64,000 bases of DNA from Cheiracanthium punctorium (Eukaryota > Arthropoda > Arachnida > Araneae > Cheiracanthiidae): NCBI GenBank assembly GCA_038373885.1, contig JAWZYV010019552.1, positions 954,001-1,018,000 on the forward strand, in the 5' to 3' direction. The notes beneath the pieces were generated by a model that saw only the letters and a list, made by a program, of their open reading frames with translations, searched no databases and was not told where the DNA came from. A program made the translations under genes and the position numbers. Shown here one piece after another: positions 32,680-45,009 of the stretch; the stretch's first letter is position 1; the number at the start of each line of letters is the position of its first letter.

Positions 32680-33600
32680 TTGGGTTAAATTGGCCACTCT
32701 CCAGGACAAAGCAATCGTTCCCTACCCAGCGCAATCTCACTTAACCCGCGGCTCGCCAAAACCATATTAAAACTTGGGCCGCTCGTTAAAATATTCGCGG
32801 CCGTGAATAAATTCGGCGGATTCACACCCCCCCCCACTCTAAGCCAATGATCGCTGCACTCCCCCCCCCCCTTAGCATCCGAAAACAATACACAAAATAA
32901 ACGATCATTGGACCTTCCGATTAAAAGTTGCAGCAGCGGACAATTCCCCCCCCCCTCTCAAAATTAATTCCTCCAACACAAATCGTCGGTCGAGAGGGGG
33001 GAAGGGAAAGGGGGGAGTGGAAACGAAAATTTTTGATTTATTTCAAACAATGACCATTTGATTGTTTCAACGAGGAAGCATTTAATGTGGAGAGAAATCC
33101 CAAACATCCCTCCCCACCCCCTGCCCCCCCACGTGTCTCTTTTGCGGCTGCACAAAAGTTAATTATTCTGTTACACATAATCACTCACTTAAACGCTTAA
33201 TTGTTCGCCCCCCCCCACACACACACACTCACTTCCCTCGCAAAGCACTGAATTTTAAATTCGGGCGCTTTGCATATTAAGAGAGAGAGAGAGAGAGAGA
33301 GGGGAGGGTGGGGGGGGCTTTTGCGTCATTCTTTACAGCGTCGTTGTTGGGGGTGAGGGTGTGGGGGGGGTGGGATCGCACGCTTTGTTTGTTTACAAGG
33401 GTCGTAAACAGATTACGTAAGCCGAGGTTGGTTGTAACAGGTGATTTTCTGTGAGGGGGTTATTTTTGAGAGAGTGGATGGAGTAGCCGAGGGGTCGTGA
33501 AAGTGGTGTGGGGGTGGGGGGGGAGAGTAACGCCCGTAGGCGATAATGTGTGAATTAATGTATAAATAAGAGCTTATTAAAGCGGAACGTTTCTACGATG
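32680..33600. other. GC-rich non-coding block
   Basis: C-runs (32826-32835, 32862-32872, 32945-32954), G-runs, a (GA)n run at 33281-33302 and a duplicated segment (next entry). Frames on the minus strand encode low-complexity text. It could be a regulatory region, but no core promoter is identifiable. Confidence 0.4.
33135..33425. repeat. Duplicated segment U, copy 1
   Basis: It parallels about 37890-38165: a GGCTGCA-AAAGT-AATTATT word, then CACTGAATTTTAAATTCGG, a G-run, GGCTTTTGCGTCATTCT, TTTGTTTGTTTACA and CAGATTACG in the same order and spacing. Confidence 0.6.
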
Positions 33601-34780
33601 TGTGTATTTTTTCTTTTCAAAACTCAAATGACAAGTGTTGGCTATTGTTTTTTCCCATATTCATTTTTATTTATTTTTCTTTCTTAAGGTTATATCCTTT
33701 TTTTAAGAAAATTATACAATGTAAGAAAATTGTAAGAAATTGTAAGAAATTATACAATGTTTAGAACACCTTTATAAATATTTCAGCTATGACAATGTAA
33801 AATTTAGAATCTCTCTTACTAACCTGTGACTTTCACAATCACAAACGGTGAATCTGTCAAGTTTAGAGTTTAATTTTATTGTTAGTTTAAGTATTTAATT
33901 AAAGGATATATTGAAATCGTTCAGCCGCCCCCGCCCCAGAAAAAAAACCCCAAGGAACTTCGTTTTAGATGTCTTGAAAATTTTACCTCTAAACCGAATT
34001 TAGAGGTAACATTTTCAAGGTCCAGCATAAGCCTTGCAGTACGTCTTAATGCGTTTGTGTCTAGCAGCTTTAAAAACAAACTCATGATGCTTTATGCTAA
34101 AAATAAAAAATAAAAATGAATAATGATTCTTCACCGAATGCATTATGGACTCATACTAATAGTCAAACTGTATGTCTTACGCGGGTTTCAGAAAAAATTC
34201 ATCAGCACAAAATTAGCCTGGCCGAGGTGTTACCGGAAATACTGTCGAATTCCGCTTTAGCATTCTTCCCTTAGTCGAATATTGAGTTTTTGCATACCGT
34301 TTCTTCCTACGTTAACGTTAACGCCATCTGCAATTCGGAATACTTTGACCAATCAGGTTTCGGAATTTATTCGTGCGCATGCGCTGTACTGTCCGATGGC
34401 ATTTAACGTTAGCGATAGAGACAATCAGAATTTTTTTGGAGTCCTTACCACAAATAACTTCGTTAAAAGAGGTGATCTAAAGTTGCATAACTTCCTGAAA
34501 GTATAGCCTTAAGGGAATCGTTCATTCTCAAAAGTTACTGAAAATCTAATCTGTATAAGGGAAATATTCATTAAGGTGAAATTTCATCAGAATTGAATGT
34601 GTGCTGTATGATTTTGTTTCGACAAACAATCATTTTTTCATCGTTAAATCTATATCAATCAATCGAAATGTGAGCACCTTTTTGTCTCTGTACACTTTTC
34701 TCAGAATTCAAAACTTTTGTGATTCCTATCCGTTTCAAGTACCTGGGTATCCAGTTCGACCCTCGAAAAAAAGTTTGTCT
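33601..34780. other. Unassigned AT-rich spacer
   Basis: A short tandem AATTGTAAGAAATT lies around 33720-33765. GAGGTAACATTTTCAAG is an inverted echo of CTTGAAAATTTTACCTC near 33975-34020. No gene is recognised. Confidence 0.35.
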
Positions 34781-34784
34781 GTCG

Positions 34785-35100
34785 TTCTTTCATTCTGTCC
34801 GTGACGTATATTTTGTGAGAACATCACGTAAAAACGACTAAAGGAAATGAAATGAAATTGGCGGACATGATAGGTGGTTACTCAACTTAAACTACAGGTG
34901 TCGAGTTTTTAAAAATTTTGCTTAGATTTTGAGATTTTGCAAGAACCGTTTCAAAATGAGTAAATTTTCGTTTCGAGCATCACGTAATAAAGACTACAGG
35001 GAATGAAAGGAACTTTGGCGACACTATAGCTGGTCAATCAACTTAAACTATAGGCGTCGAATTTTCGAAATATTTTGATTAGATTAAAATATCTGTAAAA
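34785..35100. repeat. Two-unit tandem repeat, about 155 bp
   Basis: ACATCACGTAAAAACGACTA near 34822 and GCATCACGTAATAAAGACTA near 34977 start parallel units that both continue TCAACTTAAACTA-AGG-GTCGA. Probably core repeats of another HINE/Helitron-type element whose ends I cannot define. Confidence 0.55.
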
Positions 35101-35343
35101 GGGAAGTTTATTATAAAGAAATTTTATAGTGTCACAAACTTTCTGCCCTTCTAACGCTCAATTTTGTCCTAAATCAATGTTCTAAGGCATCCCAAATTCA
35201 AGTTTGTCTTTTGTCGTACAGTCGTTTATTGGAACGCGAGTGGCTCCGCTTCCAAATTTCCATCGAATGATACTTAGGATTTTGGCGATTTCTTGGCGAA
35301 ATAGGACAAATGTCGCCAAGCTATTAAAACAATTTTTAAAAAA

Positions 35344-36019
35344 TCTGGAGTGACTCCACTCGCCTTTCCGAACACTTACGATTAAGATCATGACCAAGTA
35401 TTTAAATAAATTTGAATCGATGAATCATTCAAACATACCAAATTGAAGCCCGATCGAATGCGCCGTTTAAACGCTAGCGCACTTTTCAAGAATTTCTCCC
35501 CATAGACCATAATGTAAAAGAAATCTTTGTTGTAGCAAGACAAAGGTAGGACTTATAGTGTATAAAAACTATAAGTCCTATGCACATCAAATTCAATACA
35601 GGTCTTGCGATAGTGGCTGATAACATATATACCTAATTTGAGCTCAATCGAATGTTCCGTTTAAACGCTAGCGCACTTTCAAGAATTTCCTCCCACTGGC
35701 CATAATGTAAAAGAAATCTTTGTCGTAACCCCGTAGAAAAACTATAACTGCTATACACACCACAATGAAACCGGTTTTGCGACTGTGGTTTATAACATAT
35801 ATACCCCATTTGCGCTCCATCGAATGCCCCGTTTAGGAGCTATCGTGTTCACTCACATACACACACACACACACACACACACGCACACTCACACATACAT
35901 ATCGTAAAAATAGCATAAATGAATTCAGAAGACCTCAAAACGTCGCCATACACCCAAATCTCGAAGTCAAATTTTTTCATGATGACAATACTTTCCTTAC
36001 AGGGTACATGTTCGGAAAG
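35344..36019 (-). mobile_element. Fam-A element, copy 10
   Basis: Complete inverted copy with two core units (35470, 35668). A small insertion-like hairpin of GACTTATAG/CTATAAGTC lies near 35550-35580. The CA microsatellite is at 35859-35893. The left hairpin is partly eroded (GGAAAGAAA). Confidence 0.85.
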
Positions 36020-36557
36020 AAATTGTTGAGTACCACTCATGAAATAAAATGAGTTCTAGTCTTAGTCATCACCGTAGGTTTTTATTTTAACCTTCTTGCC
36101 CATGCAAATGATTTTTTTTTTTTTTTGCAACTGAAGAAGGAAGAAACTTTAGTTCCCCTAGAGGCAACCCTTGTTGCTTGTTTACGTGTGCTGTTTTACC
36201 ACTTTTTTATTAAGTTTCAAATTGATTCTAACCATTTAACACTCTTCTTTTAAGTGCTATCAGTAAGTTGGACTTAATTTCGAGTACTTAATACTGTCGA
36301 ATGTGAGGATATTCCGCCCAAGCTACCATTTCACTCTGTTTTGAAATTGAATGACACATTAAGGCAATTTCTGTCGACATCACCTTTGACCCATCCATAC
36401 TGTCATTGTACGTTTTGACAGTTAAAAAACTGATTTATAACTTATTAATTTGTAAATATGTATTTTTTTAAATCCCAACTTCACTATAAATCTAAAAACT
36501 GTAAAAATACATTGATTTTTTTTCTCCATTTCTCTTGGTAAAAGTGTTCAGTTCTTG
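36020..36557. other. Unassigned spacer
   Basis: T-run near 36111-36126; no gene or paired ends seen. Confidence 0.4.
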
Positions 36558-36561
36558 TTAA

Positions 36562-37059
36562 CCCTTTGAGGCGCAACCTTTTCCCAATCCTGAAAAAAGG
36601 GCAGCCGTTGCCATCGCTCGACTTAACGACCAGCAAGAGGGCGGACGATCGAAACGTTCATCGCGTGCCACAGATAGAGAGACCCCTTTTTTGACGACAG
36701 CTGGCTGTGGCGGCACAGCCAGCTGTCGCCAAAAAAGGGTCTCTAGATCTGTGGCACGCGATGAATGTTTCGATCGTCCGCCATCTTGTTGGTAGTTAAG
36801 TCGAGCGATGGCAACGGCTGCCCTTTTTTCAGCATTGGGCAATCTATCCAGCTGTTCTCGCTTGCTTCCATTTTCCAGCAGATGTCGGTGCTGTTAAAAA
36901 TAATAGTGACATTTTTTTTACGGGAAATGACAAGTAAAGGATTCTCGTGGAGCTAGGTCACCCGCAACTATTTTTATAGAAATCCAATTCTTCGTCACTG
37001 GAAACAGTCAAAACGTCAGAGTTAGGCGTTGGCAGAGCGGAACACTGCGCGTTAAAGGG
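36562..37059 (-). mobile_element. Fam-B copy 6, piggyBac-like foldback
   Basis: Inverted, nearly full copy. TTAA at 36558-36561 and 37060-37063. The two arms meet at a centre of GCTGGCTGT-GGCGGC-ACAGCCAGC (near 36703-36725), giving a hairpin of over 100 bp. The far end is GGAACACTGCGCGTTAAAGG. Confidence 0.9.
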
Positions 37060-37084
37060 TTAAGATCAGTGAAGTTACAAATAA

Positions 37085-37885
37085 GTGAACTTTCTCACAG
37101 CCTTGACAGGCAGTCTACGATTTTCGATGCATTCGCTACAGTCAAACGTTTTTGTAAGATCAATCACTGTAAACAAAGGAAAGGAAAAAGCCAAAACTCG
37201 TAAAATTAAGACTAAAACTTCACACATTATAATAGAGTCGATTCATTCAAAGCCTCGAAAGACAGCCTAAGTTTTTGGATGCATTTGCTATTGTTAACAC
37301 ATTTGTGTAAGTTCATTCGCCGCAAACAAAGGAGAAAAAAACAGCCAAAACTCATAAAATTACGATAAAATAGCACACATTATAGAATTAAGTAAATTCA
37401 TTTACAGTCTTTAAAGATACAATGCGATTATGGATGCATTTGCTGTTGGCACATTTGTGTAAGATTCATCACTATGAACAAAGGAAAAAAAAAACAGCTA
37501 AAACTCGTAAAATTACGATACATTTTCACAAATTATTGTTCATTCATTCAGTCAAATGAATAAACAATAAAGACTGTAAATTCTTTAAAGACTTCTTTAA
37601 AGACTGTAAATTCATTTACAGTCTTTAAAGATACAATGCGATTATGGATGCATTTGCTGTTAGCACATTTGTGTAAGATTCATCACTATGAACAAAGGGA
37701 AAAAAAACAGCCAAAACTCGTAAAATTACGATAAATTTTCACAAATTATTGTTCATTCATTCAGTCAAATGAAAGGCACTTTAAGATTTTCGACGCATAT
37801 GCTATTATTAACTCATTAGTGCAGGTTCATTCACTGCAAACAAAGAACTAAAAAACAGCCAAATCCCGTAAAATGACCATAATAT
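37085..37885. repeat. Five-unit tandem repeat, about 150 bp
   Basis: The word GATGCATT-GCT recurs at about 37127, 37279, 37434, 37647 and 37791 (variant GACGCATATGCT). It is accompanied each time by ACAAAGGA-AAAA-CAGC and AAACTCGTAAAATTACGATA. The longer fourth interval contains a self-complementary insert (GACTGTAAATT...AATTTACAGTC, 37571-37630). Confidence 0.75.
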
Positions 37886-37889
37886 TTTT

Positions 37890-38165
37890 ATTAGCCATTT
37901 TCTCTTTAGTGGCTGCAAAAGTAATTATTATATTACAAGATAATAAGCTCAGTTTAAACACTAAATTCCTTGTCTCCTCTAGTGCTGAATTTTAAATTCA
38001 GACTTTACGAATGACGACGGAGGGAGGGAGGGGTGGGGGGGAGGGAGAGGGGGGAGGCTTTTGCATCATTCTCTCTGTGCTGAAGGGGAATAAGTTCGGG
38101 AGGGAGAATCCTTTTTGTTTGTTTACAGGGCAGTAAAGCAGATTACGGGAACAGATCACGATTAA
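37890..38165. repeat. Duplicated segment U, copy 2
   Basis: Diverged copy of 33135-33425 with the same block order, including GCTGAATTTTAAATTCAG and GAGGCTTTTGCATCATTCTC. It directly follows the five-unit repeat. Confidence 0.6.
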
Positions 38166-38366
38166 AAGGAGTGTTGAATGGAGCGATTTTTCGCTCGAAA
38201 GCAGACATTGTACAGCGTAAAAATGGCTTAACAAAAAAATGCATGCCAAACTACCAGGTTTTACCAGTTAATTTCCGTACTTTTTCATTGATTTAATCAC
38301 TCTGACCGTCTTGGTAATGGTCTAACAATGTAAATTTGTTTTCACGGTCATGCAGCTTTGACATTA

Positions 38367-40427
38367 TCTTATAAGTAAAAATGAAATTCTGTTTGTTTGT
38401 TTGTTTGTGGATTTGATTCGTATACAAATCCACAAAAATGGACCTATCGGCCTGAAATTTAGCACAGATATGTAAAATAATATAGAATAAATCGTAGTCC
38501 ACTTTAAAACTTTGAAAGTCCACCCGTTCCCGGAATTTAAGAGACTTTTTATGTTCTCCACGAAAAAAGCTTTCCGTAATTGTAACCCCTGTAGTGAAAA
38601 AAGTGTGAAATAAGGATGATGGTTGCCATGTGTGGCGATTTTGCCGAATAAAGTGTTTTAAATTCTCAAAGTAAAAATAAAAGAATAATATTGTTGTTGT
38701 TTTTTTTGTTAGTTTATATTCGTAAGGTTATTTTTTTTTTTAATTATAATATCGTGTGCATGGGAAATCAGAGCAGGAATGAAATGTTTTTACGCAAAAC
38801 AATAAGAATTGAAGATTTCCGAGGCTAATGTGTAAAATTTTTTAGTTTGGCCAAAAAAATAAAGTGGCTGAAATATCGAGTTTGAGTAAGTGAGTTCTAG
38901 CGGTTTGCACAGTTTTCGGCTTGGCGCAATTTATTGAGAGCTTAAGGAAATAGATTTTTGAAAACAAGTGCAAAGGTTTTATTAGAATACAGCGTTAAAT
39001 TTTAATGATCCGTGAAGAAATAATGCAGTTCTTAAAGGAATTTAGGCTACCTAACTTCAGAATTCTCGCCAATTGAGGACATTGCTTTAAATTGGGGGAA
39101 TTCCGCCAAATTTCAGAAAATTGAAATCTTCTCATTTAGTACATCGGAGTAACGATGAATAAAACACATTATAGTTGATAATTTTAAAAAATTCGGCTGT
39201 ATTAGGGGTTCCACTTTTCAAATAAAGGCTTGCTTTACTTTTTCGCGGTCGAACCATTTCCCATATTGATTGCTGCTAGGTCAATGCTTCGAATGATTTC
39301 CTGAAAAAACGCTTGCAAAATGGCGTATGCTGGCACTTTGGTGAGGCTTAGATTTGAAACTGGATTTTATTTGAGACTGGGACATATAAGGACACTGGTT
39401 ATAGATAAAAATGAATGTTGGTATGTGTGTATGAGGTTGAAAAACTCCAGCACCGTTGAGCACCGTTGCACCATGAAATTTGGTTCACCTAAGTCTTTTA
39501 TCATTGAGAAGCTTTTTATGCTATCCGTTTTCCTCTAACTTGCCACTAGGTGGCGCAGCAGAACGTCGAATTCTATTCCGTTTACCCGTTTCCTATGCGA
39601 ATATCGTCCAACCGATTTCGATGAAATTTGGTACACGCGGATATTAGAACACGGAGAATATTTTTCAGTATCCATTTTGCTGTAACTTGCCGCTAAATGG
39701 CGCTGCAACGCATCAACTTCTATACCGTTCGACTGACCGGCATAAAATTTCTTATACTTACACATTTCAGCACGAAGAATATATTTTGTGTTCCTTTTGA
39801 TGTTACTCACCACTAAATGGCACTGCAATGCATTATTATTTTAACTCGCCACTAGGTGACGCTGCAGCAGGCCAATTTCTTGACCATTCAAACGGTCGCT
39901 ATGAAAATCAGTATACATAGTTATTTGAACAATGAGAATATTTTGGCGTTATCCATTTTGCTATAACTCGCCACTTGACGGCACTGTAGCAAATCATTAC
40001 TTTAATTAACCACTGGATCGCGCTGCAGTGTATCACTTCTTGACTGTGCAACTCATTGCTATGAAAATAGGTATACATAGATATTTGAACACGGGGAAGA
40101 GTTTCGCGTTAGATGTCGCGTCAACACATGAATTTCAGGGCTGTCCAGCCGATCGTCCTGAAATTTCGTATTCATCGATATCTGAATGCGAAGAATATTT
40201 TCGCCGTATCCGTTTTGCTAAAACTCGCCACTAGATTGCGCTACGCCACATGGCCTTCTGCACCGTACAAACGATTGCCTTGAAATTCGATAAGCATGGC
40301 TATTGAACACAATATAATGAGATATCCATTTTGCTATATCTCTTTATTACAATAAATAGTAATCACCACAAATCGTAATATCAAAAAGTCCATTCATTCC
40401 CGTGCGAAGAACGGGTACTTCAGCTAG
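38367..40427 (+). mobile_element. Helitron, non-autonomous, with tandem core
   Basis: The 3' end has the stem CCCGT-GCGAAGA-ACGGG, eight bases, then CTAG (40424-40427) followed by T, the canonical Helitron terminus. The left end is TCTTATAAGTAAAAATGAAA preceded by A (38366), giving insertion between A and T without duplication. The interior from 39540 to 40240 repeats CTCGCCACTA-ATGGCGCTGC words (39540, 39676, 39806, 39844, 39968, 40224), spaced roughly 125-165 bp in part. No Rep/helicase is encoded. Positions 38600-39300 are less clearly part of it. Confidence 0.7.
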
Positions 40428-40516
40428 TAAATAAATAAATAAATAAATAATATAAATACTGAAAAAATCTCAAACACTTTCATATCTTAAATACGCAGTA
40501 AAGTGCTATTTATTAA

Positions 40517-40690
40517 CCCTTTGAGGCGCAAGCCCTTCCCAATGCTGAAAAAAGGGCAGCCGTTGCCGTCGATCGACTTAACTACCAGAAAGATGGCGGA
40601 CGATCGAAACGTTCAACGCATGCCACAGATCTAGAGACCCTTTTTTGAAGCATCTGACTGTGCCGCACAGCCAGCTGCTTCGAAAAAGGA
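40517..40690 (-). mobile_element. Fam-B copy 7, truncated
   Basis: TTAA (40513-40516) and CCCTTTGAGGCGCAAGCCC at one end. The first arm is intact through GCCACAGATCTAGAGACCC and the hairpin centre GCCGCACAGCCAGCTGC. The second arm stops after CTTCGAAAAAGG. Confidence 0.8.
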
Positions 40691-40890
40691 CGAGGTTTGA
40701 CTGTATATTAACGAGGTTTGACTTGTATTTCCAATCTGGATTCATCTTTGGGAACTTATTTTTTGGCGGTCCTATGTGGCGATGAATCGCCAAAAGTACA
40801 ACATCACCAACAGATCTTTCTTTTAATATTCTTACTTCAGTTTATTAGCAGGACGGACATAAACAGACGCGAGAATCTATATACAAAAAA

Positions 40891-41909
40891 TCTGGAGTGA
40901 CTCCACTCGACTTTCCGAACACTTACGATTAAGATCATTACCACGCATTTAAATAAATTTGAATCGATGAATCATTCAAACATATATACCCAATTGAAAC
41001 TCAATCGAATGCACCGTTTAAACGCTTGCGCACTTTCAAGAATGTCTCCCCATATGCCATTATGCCATAATATAAAAGAAATTTTGGTCGTAGCCCTGTA
41101 AAAAAAATTATAAGTCTTATACACACCAAACTCAATACCGGTCTTAAGATGGTGATTTATAACATATATACCCAATTTCAGCTCAATCGAAGGTGCCGTT
41201 TAAACGCTAGCACACTTGTAAGAATTTCCCCCGATAGGCCATAATGTAAAAGAAATCTTTGTCGTACCCCTGTAGAACAACTATAAGTCCTATACACACA
41301 CAAATCCATACCGGTCTTGCGACGGTGGTTTATAACATACATACCCAATTGGAGCTCAATCAAATATACCGTTTAAACACTAGCGCACTTTCAAGAATTT
41401 CCCCCTATAGGCCATAATGTAAAATAAATCTTTGTCGTAGCCCTGTAGAACAACTATAAGTCCTATACACACCCAAATCCATATCGGTCTTGCGACGGGG
41501 GTTTATAACATACATACCCAATTGGAGCTCAATCAAATATACCGTTTAAACACTAGCGCACTTTCAAGAATTTCCCCCTATAGGCATAATGTAAGAGAAA
41601 TCTTTGTCGTAGCCCTGTAAAAAAACTATAAGTTCTATACACACCAAACTCAATACCGGTCTTGCGACGGTGGTTTATAACATATATACCCAATTTGAGC
41701 TCAATCGAATCTACCTTTTAACCGCTAGCGCACTTTCAAGAATTTTCCCCCATAGGCCATCCTGTAAGAGAAATCTTTGTGGTAGCCCTGTAGGAAAACT
41801 GTAAGTCCTATACACACCCAAATCCATACCGGTCTTGCGACGGTGGTTTATGACCTATATATGCAATTTGAGCTCCATCGAATGCTCCGTTCAGGAGCTA
41901 TCGTGTTCA

Positions 41910-41947
<38 letters not shown>

Positions 41948-42057
41948 TCTCGTAAAAATAGCATCAATGGATTCAGAAGCCCTCAAAACGTGTCAAAACA
42001 CCGAAATCTCGAAGTCGAATTTTTTCGTGATGACAATACTTTCCTTACATGGAAAGT
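40891..42057 (-). mobile_element. Fam-A element, copy 11 (five core units)
   Basis: The longest copy here. It has core units marked near 41022, 41205, 41375, 41549 and 41722; the three middle units are very alike, suggesting recent local amplification. The CA microsatellite is at 41911-41943. The left hairpin has lost its loop: the sequence runs CCTTACAT then GGAAAGT without GTACATGTTC. Confidence 0.9.
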
Positions 42058-43005
42058 AAAAATGAATGAAGCTATATATTCTTCGTGGTGCCGTGCAAGA
42101 AACAAGGGGCCTTCCCTTAAACGGCATCCATGCCGACACGCTATGTTATGAGTAAACAGGGCTTATCACAACGGTCACGACAGCACGCGAAGGCACTGTC
42201 CGGCAACTCCTCCACCCACTCCCCCCCCTCTCCTTATCCGGCACGGTACCAGTGTCCGGCCAGTGGCTTCTTCGATCCAAGATCTCTCGCTATCGAACAC
42301 ACACTGTTGCGTCGTCGCTTGGAGCTTCATACTGAGGCAGAAACTTCAAAATATAAGAATTCAGTTTGGGGCTTGGAAAGTCTTCGAAACACAACCTACA
42401 CTTACAAGGAAAAGATTTTTTTTTCTTTATACTTTTTCTCTACTTCAAAATTTATTTATACAGAGCGTGTCACAATTCCCTCCCGGTTTTAGAAGGCTTA
42501 TGAAATATATATATATACATAGGCGCACCCACGGAGGGGGCTATGGGGGCTGAAGCCCCCCTAAAGGTGGGAAATTAGAAGTGAAAAGTATTGAAAATTG
42601 AAAATTGTCACTAATGAGTTAAATGTTTTCTTTTTAAAAATTGTCTTCAAATTATTTCTAAATGTTTTCTTTTTAAAAATTCTCTTCAAATTATTTCTAA
42701 AATACTTTTTACCAAAAAAAGATGTTAGCTTTTAAATAAAAACTTGCAGTTAGAGCATGAAACACGGCTAAACTGGGTTACAACATGACTGAAAAGATCA
42801 TATAATTATTGCATTCTAAAGTTACATGGCTCGTGGGGTTGTGTTCTACGGGCAAGTCGACTGGCACAGAATATTTTGACGTTATAAGAGAATTATAACT
42901 ATAATTGAGGTCACTATAACCGAGTTCAGTAGTATTTGTAGCCCAGCCCCCCCCCCCTAAACTAAAATCCTGAGTGCCCCACTGTATATATATTACCAAT
43001 ACAGC
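42058..43005. other. Spacer with direct repeat and G/C-run segment
   Basis: A 120-codon plus-strand frame (42130-42492) overlaps a 96-codon one and shows no domain. A direct repeat of about 51 bp (AAATGTTTTCTTTTTAAAAA words at 42620 and 42660) occurs. GCACCCACGGAGGGGGCTAT near 42525 and a C-run near 42943 may be ends of a transposon, but they do not pair. Confidence 0.4.
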
Positions 43006-43262
43006 AATAAAGGTAACTTTATTGGAAGAAATGTTACAAGTTTTATTTTACAAAAGTCCAATATGTGGAACATTTCGTGACAGCGACGGATCCATGCACT
43101 TTTGTAGGGGGTGGGGCGGTTAGTTAGAAGATTAACATATACATCCATTTTATAGAAGTAAAATGGGATCTTTCACGTTAATTTCTTTTTTTCTTAATCG
43201 GAACGGTAGCCCCCCCCCCCTATAATCCGTTCTTGTTTCGTGAAGCGGCAGATATCAACTCT
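43006..43262. repeat. Partial copy of L1 interior
   Basis: It matches 16300-16580: ACTTTATTGG-GAAAGAAATG, CAAGTTTTATTT, GTCCAATATGTG, CAGCGACGGAT, TTAGTTAGAAGATT and ACATATACATCCATTTT occur in the same order. The TIRs of L1 are not present. Confidence 0.65.
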
Positions 43263-43981
43263 AAAGTAATCCTACTGTATAGTTACGTTGATCCCTGGAT
43301 CACTCGCTCTCTAACAATTCCGGTCCGGCCCCTCCGAAACAAAACTCTTACCGTCCTTCATCCAAACAGATTCAAAAGTTAGGATCTAAAACTGTCATAA
43401 AATTCAAATCCTTTGTACAATCCGCTTGAAATTTTGCATAATCATGTTTAAAAAAAATAAATAAATAAAAAAAAAATATGCGTTCCTTTAAAAACAAGAA
43501 AATCCACCCGTTCCTTCATTTTGAAGCGATTTTTCGCTCTTTTCAGCTCTATTTTATTTCTGAGAGTCAAAAAAAAAAAAAAAAAAAAAAAGGAATCCTT
43601 TGCGTGACAAACTGACCTTTTTCGAATGAAAATGACGTCACACAGTTGAGGTTCCAATTTGTTTAAAATAGTTTTCCCTGGTAACATGGTTTAATTTTTT
43701 TTTTTCATTAAAATAATCGTCTGCTCAAGCGTGAGAGAGGGATGAGTACACGAAACGAAATCTTTCGAATACGAAAAGTTTCCCCGCATTTCCAGAAGAG
43801 CATGAAGTTCGATTTGGGTACATAATAAAAATTGAAACGAATGAAATTTATATCTTTTTACCGTATGATCTTTGAGCGATGGGTTTACAAGGGGACTATT
43901 TTGCTATAATGAGTATTGGTGCGTAGACGAAGGGGGGGGATGTTACTTCCTCCTAACCCCCCCCCCTCTTCACCTCATATA
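43263..43981. other. Spacer with A-run and Helitron-type fragment
   Basis: An A-run at 43569-43591. AAAATCCACCCGTTCCTTCA near 43498 echoes the segment around 38517 in the Helitron and 21190. No gene seen. Confidence 0.4.
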
Positions 43982-44237
43982 CAGTCGAACCTCGATTTAA
44001 CGAATGGGTTTGGACCCACCAATCCGTTCGTTCAATCGAAGAAATTCGTTCAATCAAGTATCCATTTTTGTAAAGAGTATGGTATAAAAATATCAACGAA
44101 AAATGCCCTTAGATATAGATATGAAAAAAAGAATGATGATTGTTGACTACGAGCTTAAAAATTGTAAGTTATACGTTAGGAGATCCACTTTAAAGTTATC
44201 TAAATTCTTTAATGTTACTGGCTCTTAAAACTTAATA

Positions 44238-44681
44238 CAGTAGAACCTCGATTATCCGAGCTAATTGGGACCGCTAGTTACCTGGGATATCGGAAATCTC
44301 GGTTAGTAGAAACTATGTATAAAAACCTTCCGTGCTTGCGAATTTAACTAGCATTTAAAGTAAAAAACAATAGAACGTTTTTTAAATGATCAAAATAAAC
44401 ATATATGAACTTATGTCTCACAGCTAAAAATATTTAAAAAGGAAATCAACTCTAGTAGTAAATTTTAAAAAGTAAAATGGATTTTTTTTATTTTTTTATT
44501 TATTTATTTATTTTTTTTTTTTTTGGACAAAACAATAAATGAAACACGGACAGCGAACTAAAATGTGTATAATTTTTTCCAAGCTCATTTTGGAAAGGAG
44601 AAAAAAAAAATTAGACTTCGTTATTGCCTCGGTTAACAGAAACCTCGGTTAACCGAAGCTCGGTTAATCGAGGTTCCACTG
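44238..44681. mobile_element. Pogo/Tigger-like MITE C, copy 1 (uninterrupted)
   Basis: CAGTAGAACCTCGATTATCC at the left and the inverted GGTTAATCGAGGTTCCACTG at the right, flanked by TA on both sides. The element is 444 bp with no coding capacity. It is the intact counterpart, in the opposite orientation, of 49807-50881 and preserves the target of Fam-A copy 13: six A at 44362-44367 between TAAAGT and CAATAG. Confidence 0.85.
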
Positions 44682-44699
44682 TACATAATACTTATTGGC

Positions 44700-45007
44700 A
44701 CTTTTGAAAGAAATCCTTCATAGTGCTTTGTTTTTGCGGCTTTGTTTTGACTTTCCATTGTTCTTGGTCGATATTTTCTAACTTCGTAAGAACAACATCA
44801 TCAGCCTCGTGAGACAAAAAAAAAATTTAAAGTGTTCAAGCTGCAAACTGCTTCTTTGGAATGTCATCTTTTTAAATTCAATTTCCGTTCCTTCGTTATC
44901 TCTTCGCTGCTTTCAGAATGTTCATTCTCTTTCTGTTTACTATCACAGGTTCTTATCTGTACATAGCAAGACACATATTCTGTAACATTTCCAGTACTAT
45001 AGTCTAA
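44700..45007 (-). pseudogene. Pogo-type transposase C-terminal relic with PIP-box
   Basis: On the minus strand the stretch near 44790-44703 reads LENIDQEQWKVKTKPQKQST and then MKDFFQK. QSTMKDFF fits the PCNA-interacting (PIP) motif Q-x-x-[ILM]-x-x-F-F. A C-terminal PIP motif is known from the pogo transposase. Upstream (45007-44870) an acidic and basic stretch, SKQKENEHSESSEE, precedes a frame break. A second piece on the far side of the foldback (45840-45700) reads DNDAVDNDDQNAWEHG. No DDE core is left. Confidence 0.5.
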
Positions 45008-45009
45008 GA

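Noticed and set aside
42130..42492. 120-codon plus-strand frame
   Set aside because: No domain, overlapping frame of similar length, and T/A-rich second half.
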